From: Tabrizicola soli
Lineage (GTDB): Bacteria; Pseudomonadota; Alphaproteobacteria; Rhodobacterales; Rhodobacteraceae
Length of the DNA: 64,000 bases
Assembly (NCBI RefSeq): GCF_015999335.1
Contig: NZ_JAEACP010000006.1
Location: forward strand, 62,001 to 126,000
Direction of reading: 5' to 3'
Position numbers and translations under genes: made by a program. The notes below the pieces were generated by a model. That model did no database searches, had not been told where the DNA came from, and worked only from the letters and a program-made list of their open reading frames with translations. Of this stretch, positions 47,048 to 59,595 are shown one piece after another (positions within the stretch are counted from its first letter, which is position 1; every line of letters begins with the position of its first letter).

Positions 47048-47238
47048 CGGGGACCTCTGGACTGGGAAAGTTGCCGCCCCTTACGCCGCAGGGCCAGGGG
47101 GCGCAAGCCGAAGGCGCGCAAAACCCTGCCTGGCCCCTTGATGCCGCCGCAGTCGCGGGGTTGAAGGGCGGGCGCAGGGCCTCTAACAGGGGCCGCCCGG
47201 CCGGGGCAGGCCGGGACCGGGCGAGAGTGGGTGGCGAC

Positions 47239-48123
47239 ATGGGGAACGAACATCCGATCTGGACCGCGCTGGTCAGGATCGCACTGGTGCTGACGATCAT
47301 CCCGCTGGCGGCGGGCTATCTGGGCTGGCTGCATCCCCTGGGCGATTCGCTGGCCGTGGGCCGGGGCTATGCCGCCGGGGCGCTGGCGCTGCTGGCGCTG
47401 GTCGCGGGACTGTCCGGGCTGCAGATGGCGGCCTTCGGCTCTACCCTGCTGGCGCTGGTGACCGGCGCGCAGGTGGCGCTTGCCTTCCTCTGGCCGGGTC
47501 CGCCGGGGGTGTTCCTGCTTTACCAGAAGAACGTGTGGCAGGCGAATGCCGAACTGACCGCGCTGGCCGACGACATCGGCGCCACCCGGCCGCTGGCGGT
47601 GACGCTGCAGGAGGTGACGGAGCCCAACCTCGCGCTCCTGCAGGCGCTGAAGGCCGATTATCCGGGCCAGCTCTATTGTCCGGAGGGCGGCAGCGGCGGC
47701 AATGCGGTGCTGACGCGCCTGCCGGTGGTGCCGGGCAGCGAGACCTGCGCCCCCGGCCTCGCCGCGCTGCGGATCGAATTCGCCGAGCGCGAGGTCTGGA
47801 TCGTCTCGATCCACCTGTCCTGGCCCTGGCCGAGCGACCAGGCGGGCCATGTGGCGCAGCTTCTGCCGGTGCTGGCCGGGCTCGACGGGCCGGTCCTGAT
47901 GGCGGGGGATTTCAACATGGTGGGCTGGGCCAATGCGGTGCGGCGCCTGGCGGCGGCGGCAGGGGTCGTGCAGGCCGGCCCGACCGGCGGCACCTACCTC
48001 GGGTTCGGCCGGCTGATGCACCTGCCGATCGACCATGCCTTCGCCCCGGACGGCGGCCGGATCACCCTGCGCCCGGCCTTCGGTTCCGACCACCTGGGCC
48101 TGCTGGCCGAACTCGAGCCCTGA
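47239..48123 (+). CDS. Membrane-anchored endonuclease/exonuclease/phosphatase-family protein
   Basis: 294 residues from ATG 47239 (MGNEHPIWTALVRIALVLTI). Three N-terminal helices occupy roughly residues 8-90. The EEP catalytic domain follows: Glu in VTLQEVTEPN, SIHLSWPWP, the DFN motif MAGDFNMVGWANAV, and GSDHLGLLAEL at the end. These cover the metal-binding Glu, Asp/Asn and His of the DNase I-like fold. Substrate could be phosphodiester or phosphoester on the outer face of the membrane; not predictable. Confidence 0.88.
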   Translation: MGNEHPIWTALVRIALVLTIIPLAAGYLGWLHPLGDSLAVGRGYAAGALALLALVAGLSGLQMAAFGSTLLALVTGAQVALAFLWPGPPGVFLLYQKNVWQANAELTALADDIGATRPLAVTLQEVTEPNLALLQALKADYPGQLYCPEGGSGGNAVLTRLPVVPGSETCAPGLAALRIEFAEREVWIVSIHLSWPWPSDQAGHVAQLLPVLAGLDGPVLMAGDFNMVGWANAVRRLAAAAGVVQAGPTGGTYLGFGRLMHLPIDHAFAPDGGRITLRPAFGSDHLGLLAELEP

Positions 48124-48155
48124 CGCGGTCGGACTGCGGGAGCAGGCTCGTCGAT

Positions 48156-48200
48156 GACTTCGTCACTCCTCGCGGGCGTCTTCGACGAGGAGACGAAGTC
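48156..48200. other. Extended imperfect stem-loop in the spacer before glnA's end
   Basis: GACTTCGTC (48156-48164) is inverted at 48192-48200, and inside it TCCTCG pairs with CGAGGA, giving about 15 paired bases with one bulge. It lies 33 bases after the EEP gene stop and about 150 bases before the glnA terminator. No T-run follows. It could be an RNA structure or a decayed repeat. The rest of the 268-base spacer holds no gene I can support. Confidence 0.4.
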
Positions 48201-48347
48201 GAACGAGGAGGAGGTCCCGCAAGCCCCTCCCACGCCTGCCACAGGCGCGGGGGCAGCCGGAGCATCCTTTCCGGAAGATTGACGCCCGAAGGCAACATAT
48301 CGATATTCCAGCGCCTTGATCTTCGATCCACCGTGGACAGCGACGGA

Positions 48348-48371
48348 AAAGGGCGCCCGAAGGCGCCCTTT
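48348..48371. terminator. Terminator at the end of the glnBA operon
   Basis: AAAGGGCGCC (48348-48357) pairs perfectly with GGCGCCCTTT (48362-48371) around a CGAA loop. It is A-rich before and T-rich after, so it works in both directions between glnA and the convergent EEP gene. Confidence 0.88.
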
Positions 48372-48391
48372 CGCATCCCTGGCCCCAGGGC

Positions 48392-49801
48392 TCAGCAGGA
48401 GTAGTACATCTGGTACTCGACCGGGTGGGGGGTATGCTCGTAGGCGTAGACCTCCTCCCATTTCAGCGCCATGTAGCTTTCCAGCTGGTCGCGGGTGAAG
48501 ACGTCGCCCGCCAGCAGGAAGTCCATGTCCTTCTCCAGCTCCTCCAGCGCCTCGCGCAAGGAGCCGCAGACGGTCGGGATCTCGGCCAGCTCTTCGGGCG
48601 GCAGGTCGTAGAGATCCTTGTCCGAAGCCGGGCCGGGGTCGATCTTGTTGCGGATGCCGTCAAGGCCGGCCATCAGCAGCGCCGCGAAGCACAGGTAGGG
48701 GTTGGCCGACGGATCGGGGAAGCGGGCCTCGACGCGCTTGGCCTTCGGGCTCTCCGTCCACGGGATCCGCACGCAGCCCGAGCGGTTGCGGGCCGAGTAG
48801 GCGCGCAGGACCGGGGCCTCGAAGCCGGGGATCAGGCGCTTGTAGCTGTTGGTGCCGGGGTTGGTCAGCGCGTTCAGCGCCTTGGCATGCTTCAGGATGC
48901 CGCCGATGAACCACAGGGCCTCCTGGCTCAGGTCGGCATATTTGTCGCCCGAGAACAGGGGCTTGCCGTTCTTCCAGATCGACATGTTGACGTGCATGCC
49001 GCTGCCGTTGTCGCCCTTCATCGGCTTTGGCATGAAGGTCACGGTCTTGCCGTAGGCATGCGCCACGTTGTGGATCACGTACTTGTACTTCTGCATGTTG
49101 TCGGCCTGCTCGACCAGACCGCCGAAGATCATGCCGAGTTCGTGCTGGCAGGTCGCGACCTCGTGGTGGTGCTTGTCGACGCGCATCCCCATCCGCTTCA
49201 TGGTCGAGAGCATCTCGCCGCGGATGTCCTGGGCCTCGTCGATCGGGTTCACCGGGAAGTAACCGCCCTTGTGGCCCGCGCGGTGGCCATAGTTGCCGCC
49301 CTCGGTCACGGTGTCGGTGTTCCAGGCGGCGGCCTCGGCGTCGATCTCGTAGGCCACCTTGCGCGGCGTGACCGAGTAGCGGACGTCGTCGAACAGGAAG
49401 AACTCGGCCTCCGGCCCGCAGTAGAAGGCATCGCCGATGCCGGAGGACTTGAGGTAGGCCTCGGCCTTCAGCGCGATCTGGCGCGGGCAGCGCGAATACG
49501 CCTCGCCGGTGTCGGGCTCGACCACGTTGCAATGCACGGCCAGGGTCTTTTCCGCGTAGAACGGGTCGATGTAGACCGAGGTCGCATCCGGCATCAGCTT
49601 CATGTCGGACTGGTCGATCGACTTCCAGCCCGCGATCGACGAGCCGTCGAACATGAAGCCTTCCTCGAAGAAATCCTCGTCGATCAGGTCGACGATCATG
49701 GTCACATGCTGGAGCTTGCCCTTGGGGTCGGTAAAGCGGACATCGACATATTCGATCTCCTCGTCCTTGATCAGTTGCAGTGCCTTGGCAACGGCGCTCA
49801 T
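48392..49801 (-). CDS. glnA: Glutamine synthetase type I
   Basis: 469 residues from ATG 49801 ([20 protein letters not shown]). It makes glutamine from glutamate and ammonia with ATP in a dodecamer. Conserved blocks: [55 protein letters not shown], and NRSGCVRIP. Tyr398 in [11 protein letters not shown] is the adenylylation site used by GlnE, so the enzyme is of the GSI-beta type. It follows glnB in the same direction, with a 30-base palindrome in the 92-base spacer. Confidence 0.97.
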   Translation of the reverse strand: MSAVAKALQLIKDEEIEYVDVRFTDPKGKLQHVTMIVDLIDEDFFEEGFMFDGSSIAGWKSIDQSDMKLMPDATSVYIDPFYAEKTLAVHCNVVEPDTGEAYSRCPRQIALKAEAYLKSSGIGDAFYCGPEAEFFLFDDVRYSVTPRKVAYEIDAEAAAWNTDTVTEGGNYGHRAGHKGGYFPVNPIDEAQDIRGEMLSTMKRMGMRVDKHHHEVATCQHELGMIFGGLVEQADNMQKYKYVIHNVAHAYGKTVTFMPKPMKGDNGSGMHVNMSIWKNGKPLFSGDKYADLSQEALWFIGGILKHAKALNALTNPGTNSYKRLIPGFEAPVLRAYSARNRSGCVRIPWTESPKAKRVEARFPDPSANPYLCFAALLMAGLDGIRNKIDPGPASDKDLYDLPPEELAEIPTVCGSLREALEELEKDMDFLLAGDVFTRDQLESYMALKWEEVYAYEHTPHPVEYQMYYSC

Positions 49802-49858
49802 CTGACGGCCTTTCGGTTTGGGGGTTGATGGGTGGCCTTGGGGCCGGGGTTCGGACAA

Positions 49859-49888
49859 GCCCAAAATTTTTCTAGAAAAATTTTGGGC
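49859..49888. repeat. Perfect 30-base AT-rich palindrome between glnB and glnA
   Basis: The palindrome starts GCCCAAAATTTTTCTAG and is symmetric about CTAG, covering 49859-49888 without a mismatch. On the transcribed strand it begins five bases after the glnB stop. It forms a strong hairpin with a T-rich arm that could attenuate read-through into glnA, or bind protein. It resembles the tandem palindromes at 35089. Confidence 0.82.
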
Positions 49889-49893
49889 CTGGG

Positions 49894-52108
<2,215 letters not shown>

Positions 52109-52109
52109 C

Positions 52110-52161
52110 GGTGCGCTGTAGCGCACCCCACAGGCGCCCGTAGGGTGCGCTACGGCGCACC
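52110..52161. repeat. Paired GTAGGGTG-type inverted element at a convergent junction
   Basis: Unit 1, GGTGCGCTGTAGCGCACCC (52110-52128), is the inverse of unit 2 (52143-52161) with one mismatch in 19. Each unit is itself a hairpin (GTGCGCT-GT-AGCGCAC; GTGCGC-TACG-GCGCAC). The sequence GTAGGGTGCGC starts unit 2. The TAG stop of the mannitol dehydrogenase gene (52152-52150) lies inside unit 2. It is most likely a bidirectional terminator and belongs with the elements at 29442 and 41776. Confidence 0.8.
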
Positions 52162-53595
52162 TCGCCCGATATATTCCCGCAGCACCGCCGCCGTGCCCTG
52201 CGCCCGCAGCGCCTCCAGCGCCCGGGTGAAGGCGGCGACGAAGCGTGGGTCCTCGACCAGATCGCCATAGATCGGCTTCATCTGCAGCCAGACGCGTGGA
52301 ATCTCGTTCGCGGCGCGGGCCTGCGCCTGCAGGTAATCCCAGTTCGGATCGTTCGGCGCGATCGCCGCCCCGCTGTCCGTCATCCCCTGGCAATAGCGGC
52401 ACCAGAGCGCCGAGACCAGCGCGAGGCCCTCGATCCTGCCGCCCGCCGCCAGCGCGTCGCGGATCGAGGGGATGATGAACTTCGGCTGCCGGTTCGAGCC
52501 GTCGAGGCAGAGCCGCCGCTCGGTATCCGCCACCTCGGGATTGCTGAACCGCTCGACGATCAGCTTGTAGTAGTCGGAGATGTCCGTGTCGGGGACGGGG
52601 GGGACATAAGGGATGATCTCCTCGCGCTCCACCCTGTCGAGGAAGCCCCGGATCAGCGGATGCGCCATCGCCTCGTGGACAAATTCGATGTCCATCAGCC
52701 CGCCGGGATAGGCGATGGTGGCATGGCCGCCGTTCAGGATGCGGATCTTCATCATCTCGAAGGCATGGACATGCGGGGTCAGGGTCACGCCCGCTTGCTC
52801 GAAGGCGGGCCGTCCGGCGGGAAAGTCGTCCTCCAGCACCCATTGCCGGAAGGGCTCGCAGGTCACGGGGACCGGGTCGTCCAGCCCGAAGGCGCGGGCC
52901 ATCTCGCGTTCGCGCGGGCCGGTAGCGGGGGTGATGCGGTCGACCATGCCGTTCGGGAAGGCGACCTGGGTCTCGATCCAGCCGGCAAGCGCGGGATCGG
53001 AGAGGCGGGCGGTTCCGACCACGGCGGCCCGCGTCACCGCGCCGTTGCCCGGCAGGTTGTCGCAGCTCATCACCGTGAAGGGCTGCACCCCGGCCGCCCG
53101 CCGCGCCTTCAAGGCCGCGACGATGGCGCCGAAGGCGGTGCCGGGCCGGTCCGGGTTCGCGCCGTCATGGGCGATCTCGGGGGCGCGGGGGTCGAAGCGG
53201 CCGGTGGCCGGGTCGATGAAATAGCCGCCCTCGGTGACGGTCAGGCTGACGATGCGGATCTCGGGCCGCGCCATCGCGGCGATCAGGGCGGCGTTGTCGG
53301 CCTCGACCGGCAGGAAGTCGATCATGCTGCCGATGCGGCGCGCCGACTTGCCCTTCGGGTCGAGCTCGATCACGGTCGAGAGGCAATCCTGCGCCTTCAG
53401 CGCCGCGCGCATCCTTGCGTCGCCTTCGCGCACCCCGGCGCCAAGGATCGCCCAGTCGTGGCAAAGCCCCTTGGCGAAGAGATCGTCCAGGTAGACGGCC
53501 ATATGGGCGCGGTGGAAGTTGCCCAGCCCGATATGGACGATGCCGGGGGTGAGTCTGCTGCGGTCGTAAGTGGGGAGCTGCGGTTGCATGATCAT
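52150..53595 (-). CDS. mtlK: Mannitol 2-dehydrogenase (polyol-specific long-chain dehydrogenase)
   Basis: 481 residues from ATG 53595, overlapping the stop of the sorbitol dehydrogenase gene (ATGA). GIVHIGLGNFHRAHMAVYLDDL is the NAD-binding N-terminus. TVTEGGYFIDPATGRFD, SCDNLPGNGAVTRAAVV, FPNGMVDRITPAT and the catalytic block KIRILNGGHATIAYPGGLMD (Lys and His of the family) are all present. It oxidises D-mannitol, and often D-arabitol or sorbitol, to the 2-ketose. It is the last gene of the polyol operon, as mtlK is in Rhodobacter sphaeroides. No fructokinase or xylulokinase follows in the window. Confidence 0.92.
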   Translation of the reverse strand: MIMQPQLPTYDRSRLTPGIVHIGLGNFHRAHMAVYLDDLFAKGLCHDWAILGAGVREGDARMRAALKAQDCLSTVIELDPKGKSARRIGSMIDFLPVEADNAALIAAMARPEIRIVSLTVTEGGYFIDPATGRFDPRAPEIAHDGANPDRPGTAFGAIVAALKARRAAGVQPFTVMSCDNLPGNGAVTRAAVVGTARLSDPALAGWIETQVAFPNGMVDRITPATGPREREMARAFGLDDPVPVTCEPFRQWVLEDDFPAGRPAFEQAGVTLTPHVHAFEMMKIRILNGGHATIAYPGGLMDIEFVHEAMAHPLIRGFLDRVEREEIIPYVPPVPDTDISDYYKLIVERFSNPEVADTERRLCLDGSNRQPKFIIPSIRDALAAGGRIEGLALVSALWCRYCQGMTDSGAAIAPNDPNWDYLQAQARAANEIPRVWLQMKPIYGDLVEDPRFVAAFTRALEALRAQGTAAVLREYIGRGAP

Positions 53596-54355
53596 GCCAT
53601 CCAGTTGCCGCCGTCCACGCCGAAGCACTGGGCGACGATGTATTTCGCTTCGGGCGTGGCGAGGAAGATCGCCATTCCGGTCAGATCCTGTGCGGTGCCC
53701 ATCCGGCCGAAGGGCACGGCGGCGCCGACCTCGCGCTTCTTCTGGCCGGGGACCTTGCCCTCGTAGCGGGCGAAGAAGGCGTCGACCCCGTCCCAATGCT
53801 CGCCGTCCACCACGCCCGGGGCGATGGCGTTGACGTTGATGCCGTGCTTGATCAGGTTCAGCCCCGCCGACTGGGTGAGCGAGATCACCGCCGCCTTGGT
53901 CGCGCAATAGACCGCGACCAGGCTTTCGCCGCGACGGCCCGCCTGGCTGGCCATGTTGATGATCGTGCCCTCGCCGCGCGGGATCATGTGGCGGGCGGCG
54001 GCCTGCAGGCAGAAGAGGGTGCCCGCGACATTGACCGCGAAGAGCCGGTCATAGTCCTTTCGCGTGATCTCGGCGACGGGAGCGGCGCTGAACAGCGCGG
54101 CGTTGTTGATCAGGATGTCGAGCTTGCCCATCCGGCGGATCGCCTCGGCAAAGCCTGCGTCGATGCTGGCCTGGTCGGTCACGTCCATCGTCACGGCATG
54201 GGCCTTGGGCCCGAGGTCGCGCGCGGCGGCCGCCACGGCCTCGGCGTTGACATCGGCGAGGGCGACCTCGGCCCCCTCGGCGAGATAGGCGCGGGCGAAT
54301 TCCAGCCCGATGCCGCGCGCGGCGCCGGTGATCAGCGCGGTCTTGCCTTGCAGCC

Positions 54356-54359
<4 letters not shown>
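53592..54359 (-). CDS. smoS: Sorbitol (L-iditol / galactitol) dehydrogenase, SDR family
   Basis: 255 residues. Classical short-chain dehydrogenase: cofactor motif [24 protein letters not shown] in [14 protein letters not shown], and the catalytic Ser/Tyr/Lys in [25 protein letters not shown]. The C-terminal [19 protein letters not shown] and [10 protein letters not shown] segments are those of the SmoS group, which oxidises sorbitol to fructose and galactitol to tagatose with NAD. Overlaps at both ends (smoK stop, mtlK start) show tight coupling. Confidence 0.92.
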
Positions 54360-55345
<986 letters not shown>

Positions 55346-55352
55346 CGTTTCC

Positions 55353-56183
55353 TCACTTCACCGCGCCGAAGGTCAGGCCGCGCACGAGTTGCTTCTGGCT
55401 GAACCAGCCAAGGATCAGGATCGGCAGGATCGCCATCGCGCTGGCTGCCGAGAGTTTTGCGTAAAAGAGGCCCTGCGGCGCCGAGAAGCTGGCGATGAAG
55501 GCCGAGAGGGGCGCCGCCTTGGTGGTGGTCAGGACGATGGTCCAGAATGCCTCGTTCCAGGCGAGGATGATGTTCAAAAGCATGGTCGAGGCGATGCCGG
55601 GCAGCGCCATCGGGGTCAGCACATGGACGATCTCGTTCCACAAGGACGCCCCGTCCATCCGCGCGGCCTCCAGGATCTCGCCGGGGATTTCCTTGAAATA
55701 GGTGTAGAGCATCCAGACGATGATCGGCAGGTTCATCAGCATCAGCGCAATCACCAGGCCGAACTTGGTGTCGATCAGGCCAAGCCTTTGAAACAGGAGG
55801 TAAAGCGGGATCATCACCGCCACCGCCGGCATCATCTTGGTCGAGAGCATCCACATCAGGAGGTCCTTGGTCCGCCTGCCGGGAACGAAGGCCATGGCCC
55901 AGGCGGCGGGGACTGCAACGACAAGGCCGAGGAGGGTGGAGCCGACCGAGATCACCACCGAGTTCCAGAAGAAGCGCGGATAGTCCGACCGCGCCCAGAC
56001 CTCGGCGTAGTTCTCCAGCGTCCAGTCGGCCGAGAGGAACTCGGGCGGCATGGCGACGGCCGAGGGTTCGGTCTTGAAGCTGGTCAGGATCATCCAGAGC
56101 ACGGGGAAGAAGATGAGCAGCGCGACGCTCCAGGCGGCGATTGTGGTGATCAGTTGGCGGCGGGGGGAGAGGGCGCGGGCCAT
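55353..56183 (-). CDS. smoG: Polyol ABC transporter permease (MalG-like)
   Basis: 276 residues from ATG 56183 ([20 protein letters not shown]). Six hydrophobic segments, with the EAA loop at [29 protein letters not shown]. Segments [22 protein letters not shown] and [21 protein letters not shown] are typical of MalG-type sugar permeases. Its start lies one base after the smoF stop. It pairs with SmoF in the inner membrane. Confidence 0.92.
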   Translation of the reverse strand: MARALSPRRQLITTIAAWSVALLIFFPVLWMILTSFKTEPSAVAMPPEFLSADWTLENYAEVWARSDYPRFFWNSVVISVGSTLLGLVVAVPAAWAMAFVPGRRTKDLLMWMLSTKMMPAVAVMIPLYLLFQRLGLIDTKFGLVIALMLMNLPIIVWMLYTYFKEIPGEILEAARMDGASLWNEIVHVLTPMALPGIASTMLLNIILAWNEAFWTIVLTTTKAAPLSAFIASFSAPQGLFYAKLSAASAMAILPILILGWFSQKQLVRGLTFGAVK

Positions 56184-56184
56184 T

Positions 56185-57057
56185 TCAGTTCTCCAGGTTC
56201 CGGCCAAGGCCGCGCATCAGGAAATAGGCGACGATGTTCGCCAGGATCACCGCGATGATCCCGCCGGCGGCGGCGCGGCCGATGTCCTTGGCGGCGATGG
56301 CCTGCTTGAAGATCATGTAGGGCAGGGTGGTGCTGGCCGATCCGGGGCCGCCCTGGGTGGTCGTGAAGATCTCGCCGAAGATGCCCAGAAGGAAGATCGT
56401 CTGGATCAGGATCACCACGGTGATGGCGCGTGTCATGTGCGGCAGGATGATGTAGCGGAAGCGGCTGAAGGCCGAGGCGCCGTCCATCTCGGCGGCTTCC
56501 AGTTGTTCCGAGGACAGCGATTGCAGCGCGGTCAAGAGGATCAGCGTGGCGAAGGGCAGCCATTCCCAGCTGACGATGCCGATGACCGAGAGCATCGGAT
56601 ACTGCTCCAGGAACAGGATCGGCTGCGCCCCGAAACCCCGCGCCACGGCGGCGAAGAGGCCGTTCTGGGGGTGCATGAACAGGTTTTCCCAGATCGAGGC
56701 GGCGACCGGCGGCATCACGAAGAAGGGCGCGATCACCAGGATGCGCAGGAGGCCCTGGCCCTTCACCGGCTGGTCGATCAGCAGGGCGATCAGGATGCCC
56801 AGGGTGACGGTGATGACCAGCACGCCGCCGACCAGCGCCAGCGTGTTCCACAGGGCCAGCCAGAAATCCGGCGAGTTGAAGAACCACAGGTAGTTGGTGA
56901 AGCCGGTCCAGCCGGTGCGGTCCGGCGACAGCAGGCGGTAGAAGCGGAAGGAGTAATACAGCGTCATCGCCAGCGGCACGATCATCCAGATCAGGAGGAG
57001 CACCACGGAGGGCGCCACCATCATGCGGGCGGCAAGGCGGCTGGATTGCGTGGACAT
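56185..57057 (-). CDS. smoF: Polyol ABC transporter permease (MalF-like)
   Basis: 290 residues from ATG 57057 (MSTQSSRLAARMMVAPSVVL). Six helices. The EAA loop is EQLEAAEMDGASAFSRFRYIILPHMTRAI. RLLSPDRTGWTGFTNYLWFF in the first periplasmic loop is typical of MalF-like polyol permeases. A strong stem-loop lies in the 165-base spacer between this gene and smoE, which probably lowers permease expression relative to the binding protein. Confidence 0.92.
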   Translation of the reverse strand: MSTQSSRLAARMMVAPSVVLLLIWMIVPLAMTLYYSFRFYRLLSPDRTGWTGFTNYLWFFNSPDFWLALWNTLALVGGVLVITVTLGILIALLIDQPVKGQGLLRILVIAPFFVMPPVAASIWENLFMHPQNGLFAAVARGFGAQPILFLEQYPMLSVIGIVSWEWLPFATLILLTALQSLSSEQLEAAEMDGASAFSRFRYIILPHMTRAITVVILIQTIFLLGIFGEIFTTTQGGPGSASTTLPYMIFKQAIAAKDIGRAAAGGIIAVILANIVAYFLMRGLGRNLEN

Positions 57058-57184
57058 GGGCGGGCCTCCCGGAATCAGCGACCGATGCATGAAGGATGCG
57101 ACGCCAGGGGCACCGCGCAGGCGAAGAAGCAGGCTTTCTTTACGGGCGGCGGCTTGCAGGCGAGGACGCCCGCAAGCCGAAGGT

Positions 57185-57218
57185 GATCCCGGGGGCCGGG
57201 GAGACCGCCCCCGGGATC
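57185..57218 (-). other. Stem-loop between the polyol binding-protein gene and the permease genes
   Basis: GATCCCGGGGGC at 57185-57196 pairs perfectly with GCCCCCGGGATC at 57207-57218 around a ten-base loop. It follows the smoE stop by four bases on the transcribed strand and has no T-run. This matches the usual mRNA-stabilising or attenuating hairpin after binding-protein genes in ABC operons. Confidence 0.75.
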
Positions 57219-57222
57219 GCTG

Positions 57223-58533
57223 TCATTGGATGTAGCCTGCGGCCTTCATCTCGTCCGTGACCAGCGTCTGGGCTTCCGCCAGCGCCTCGTCCGCCGTCTT
57301 CTGGCCGGCCAGCGCCGCCGAGAAGATCTCGCCCACGCTCGTCCCCAGGCCCTGGAACTCGGGGATGGCGACGAACTGGACGCCGACATAAGGCACCGGC
57401 TTCACGGTCGGGGCATTCGGGTCGGCCGAGTTGATGCTGTCGATCGTCATCTTGGCGAAAGGCACCTTGGCATATTCCTCGTTCGAGTAGAGCGAGGTCC
57501 GCGTGCCCGGAGGAACGTTGGCCCAGCCTTCCTTCGACGCGACGAGGGCGAGGTAATCCTTGTTGGTCGCCCAGTCGATGAAGACCTTGGCCGCGTCCTT
57601 GGCGTCCGAGGAGGACGGGATCGCGAGGCTCCAGGCCCAGAGCCAGTTGCCGCGCTTGCCGAGGCCGTTGTCGGGGGCGAGGGCGAAGCCGACCTTGTCG
57701 GCCACGGTCGAGTCCTTGCCGGTCACGAAGGACGCCGCCACGGTGGCGTCGATCCACATGCCGCACTTGCCCTGCTGGAACAGCGTCAGGTTCTCGTTGA
57801 AGCCGTTGTTCGAGGCGCCGGGGGGGCCATACTGGTTCATCAGGTTCAGGTAGAAGTCCAGCGTCGCCTTCCATTCCGGCTGGTCGAACTGCGGCACCCA
57901 GTTCTCGTCGAACCAGCGCGCGCCGAAGCTGTTGGACATGGCGGTCAGGAAGGCCATGTTCTCGCCCCAGCCGGCCTTGCCGCGCAGGCACACGCCATAC
58001 TGTTCCTTGGACTTGTCGGTCATCGCGGCCGCGGCCTTCTCGATGTCGGCCCAGGTCGGCGCGTCGGGCATGGTCAGCCCGGCGGCTTCCATCAGGTCCT
58101 TGCGATACATCACCATCGAGGATTCGCCATAGAACGGCGCGGCGTAGAGGTTGCCGTCCACGGTCAGGCCGCCGCGGATCGCGGGCAAGAGGTCGTCCAC
58201 GTCATATTCCGCCGGCAGGTCGTTCAGGCTTTCGAGCCAGCCCTGCTTGCCCCAGATCGGAACCTCGTAGGTGCCGATGGTGATCACGTCGTACTGGCCG
58301 CCGCCGGTGGCGATGTCGGTCGTCACGTTCTGGCGCAGGACGTTCTCTTCCAGCGTCACCCATTCGACCTTGATGTCGGGATGCTTGGCGTTGAAGTCGT
58401 CCATCAGGCCCTGCATGCGGACCATGTCGCCGTTGTTCACGGTGGCGACGGTGATGGTGGTCTCGGCCATGGCCGCGCCCGACAGCGCAACCAGAGCCGT
58501 CGCGCCGAGAAGCGCGCGTAGCGTCGTGGTCAT
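57223..58533 (-). CDS. smoE: Polyol ABC transporter substrate-binding protein
   Basis: 436 residues. Signal peptide MTTTLRALLGATALVALSGAAMA, then ETTITVATVNNGDMVRMQGL. The solute-binding protein family 1 pattern is clear: DFNAKHPDIKVEWVTLEENVLRQ, YDVITIGTYEVPIWGKQGWLESL, and GKCGMWIDATVAASFV. SmoE-type proteins bind sorbitol and mannitol in the periplasm; assignment rests on family and on the dehydrogenases at the end of the operon. It is the first transporter gene and has a dyad 21 bases upstream of its start. Confidence 0.92.
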   Translation of the reverse strand: MTTTLRALLGATALVALSGAAMAETTITVATVNNGDMVRMQGLMDDFNAKHPDIKVEWVTLEENVLRQNVTTDIATGGGQYDVITIGTYEVPIWGKQGWLESLNDLPAEYDVDDLLPAIRGGLTVDGNLYAAPFYGESSMVMYRKDLMEAAGLTMPDAPTWADIEKAAAAMTDKSKEQYGVCLRGKAGWGENMAFLTAMSNSFGARWFDENWVPQFDQPEWKATLDFYLNLMNQYGPPGASNNGFNENLTLFQQGKCGMWIDATVAASFVTGKDSTVADKVGFALAPDNGLGKRGNWLWAWSLAIPSSSDAKDAAKVFIDWATNKDYLALVASKEGWANVPPGTRTSLYSNEEYAKVPFAKMTIDSINSADPNAPTVKPVPYVGVQFVAIPEFQGLGTSVGEIFSAALAGQKTADEALAEAQTLVTDEMKAAGYIQ

Positions 58534-58553
58534 GGTTCCCTCCCTGGGTCAGC

Positions 58554-58592
58554 GTATGAGCAAATCATCGCCTTATGGGTAAATGCTCATAC
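58554..58592. promoter_or_regulatory. Inverted repeat, probable operator of the SorC-type regulator
   Basis: GTATGAGCA (58554-58562) is perfectly inverted as TGCTCATAC (58584-58592), centres 30 bases apart (about three helical turns). It lies between the regulator gene and smoE, just upstream of smoE. Wide-spaced dyads suit tetrameric SorC/DeoR-like regulators. Binding by the adjacent regulator is inferred. Confidence 0.6.
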
Positions 58593-58638
58593 ATCGACCA
58601 GAGTCGTCAAGCCCCCACTTCCGCCGCGATTGCGAAGG

Positions 58639-59595
58639 TCAGGCGCGGGACAGGAGCGCGCGGGCGGTCGGCTCGTCGGTGACCAGCCCGTTGATGATGC
58701 GCGATTTCAGGGCGGCGAGGATCGCGGGGACCTTGGATGCGCCCGCAGCAATCCCGATCGAGGGCCGCGCCAGCCCCGGCGCGACCCGCACCCCGCCGGT
58801 GCGCCGGTTGGTCCCCAGGTCCAGGTAGCGCCCTTCCGAGTCGAAGACCCAGCCGGCCACCTCGCCCGAGGCACCGGCCGTCTGCATCTCGTCCAGTTCG
58901 GCCCGGGTGACGAAGCCGTCGGCCAGCAGGGGGGCGTCGTTCGACATCTGGCCGACGCCGACGAAGACCACGTCTGCCGCCTCGGCCAGCGCCACCACCT
59001 TGCGGACCGGGGGCAGGCGGTGGAAGGCCTCGTTCTCCTCGGGCGTGGGGCTGATCACCGGGACCGGCATCGGGTAATGCGGCGCGCGCACCTTGTCGGC
59101 GATCCGCATGACCACGTCGAAGAAGGAGGCCGAGCCATCGGGGGCGATGTTGCCGATCAGGGAGACCAGGCGATGCTGCGGCGAGTCGATCTCGACCATC
59201 GCGTCGACCATGCCGCGCAGGGCGCGTCCCGTCCCCAGTGCCACCACCAGCGGCTCCGGCATCCGCAGGAAACGCTCCAGTTCGGCCGCCGCGGCCGGGG
59301 CAATCGCGCGCACCGGGTCGGCCCCGGCGCCAAGACCGGGCGCGACCCGCACCCGGTCCAGTCCGAAACGGTCGCGCAGGGCGGCCTCCAGGTCGAGGCA
59401 GGCGCCGATCCGGTGGTTCAACCGGACCTGGATCAGCCCTTCGGCCATGGCGCGGCTGACCAGGCGCTGGGCGCGCTGGCGGCTGATGCCGAGTTCGGCG
59501 GCGATCTGGTCCTGGGTCATGCCGCCGACGTAATACAGCCAACCCGCCCGGGCGGCGTCGTCATGCAGGCTGGGTTCGGCGTCGGGGCGGCTCAT
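58639..59595 (-). CDS. SorC/DeoR-family sugar-binding transcriptional regulator
   Basis: 318 residues. N-terminal helix-turn-helix at YVGGMTQDQIAAELGISRQRAQRLVSRA, then a large sugar-phosphate-binding domain: VVALGTGRALRGMVDAM, LVSLIGNIAPDGSASFFDVV, VALAEAADVVFVGVGQM, GGVRVAPGLARPSIGIAAGASKV and a C-terminal ALKSRIINGLVTDEPTARALL. These are the blocks of the SorC family. It is co-directional with the polyol operon, 105 bases upstream of smoE, and probably controls it through the dyad in that spacer. Its start overlaps the HAD gene stop by four bases. Confidence 0.92.
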   Translation of the reverse strand: MSRPDAEPSLHDDAARAGWLYYVGGMTQDQIAAELGISRQRAQRLVSRAMAEGLIQVRLNHRIGACLDLEAALRDRFGLDRVRVAPGLGAGADPVRAIAPAAAAELERFLRMPEPLVVALGTGRALRGMVDAMVEIDSPQHRLVSLIGNIAPDGSASFFDVVMRIADKVRAPHYPMPVPVISPTPEENEAFHRLPPVRKVVALAEAADVVFVGVGQMSNDAPLLADGFVTRAELDEMQTAGASGEVAGWVFDSEGRYLDLGTNRRTGGVRVAPGLARPSIGIAAGASKVPAILAALKSRIINGLVTDEPTARALLSRA

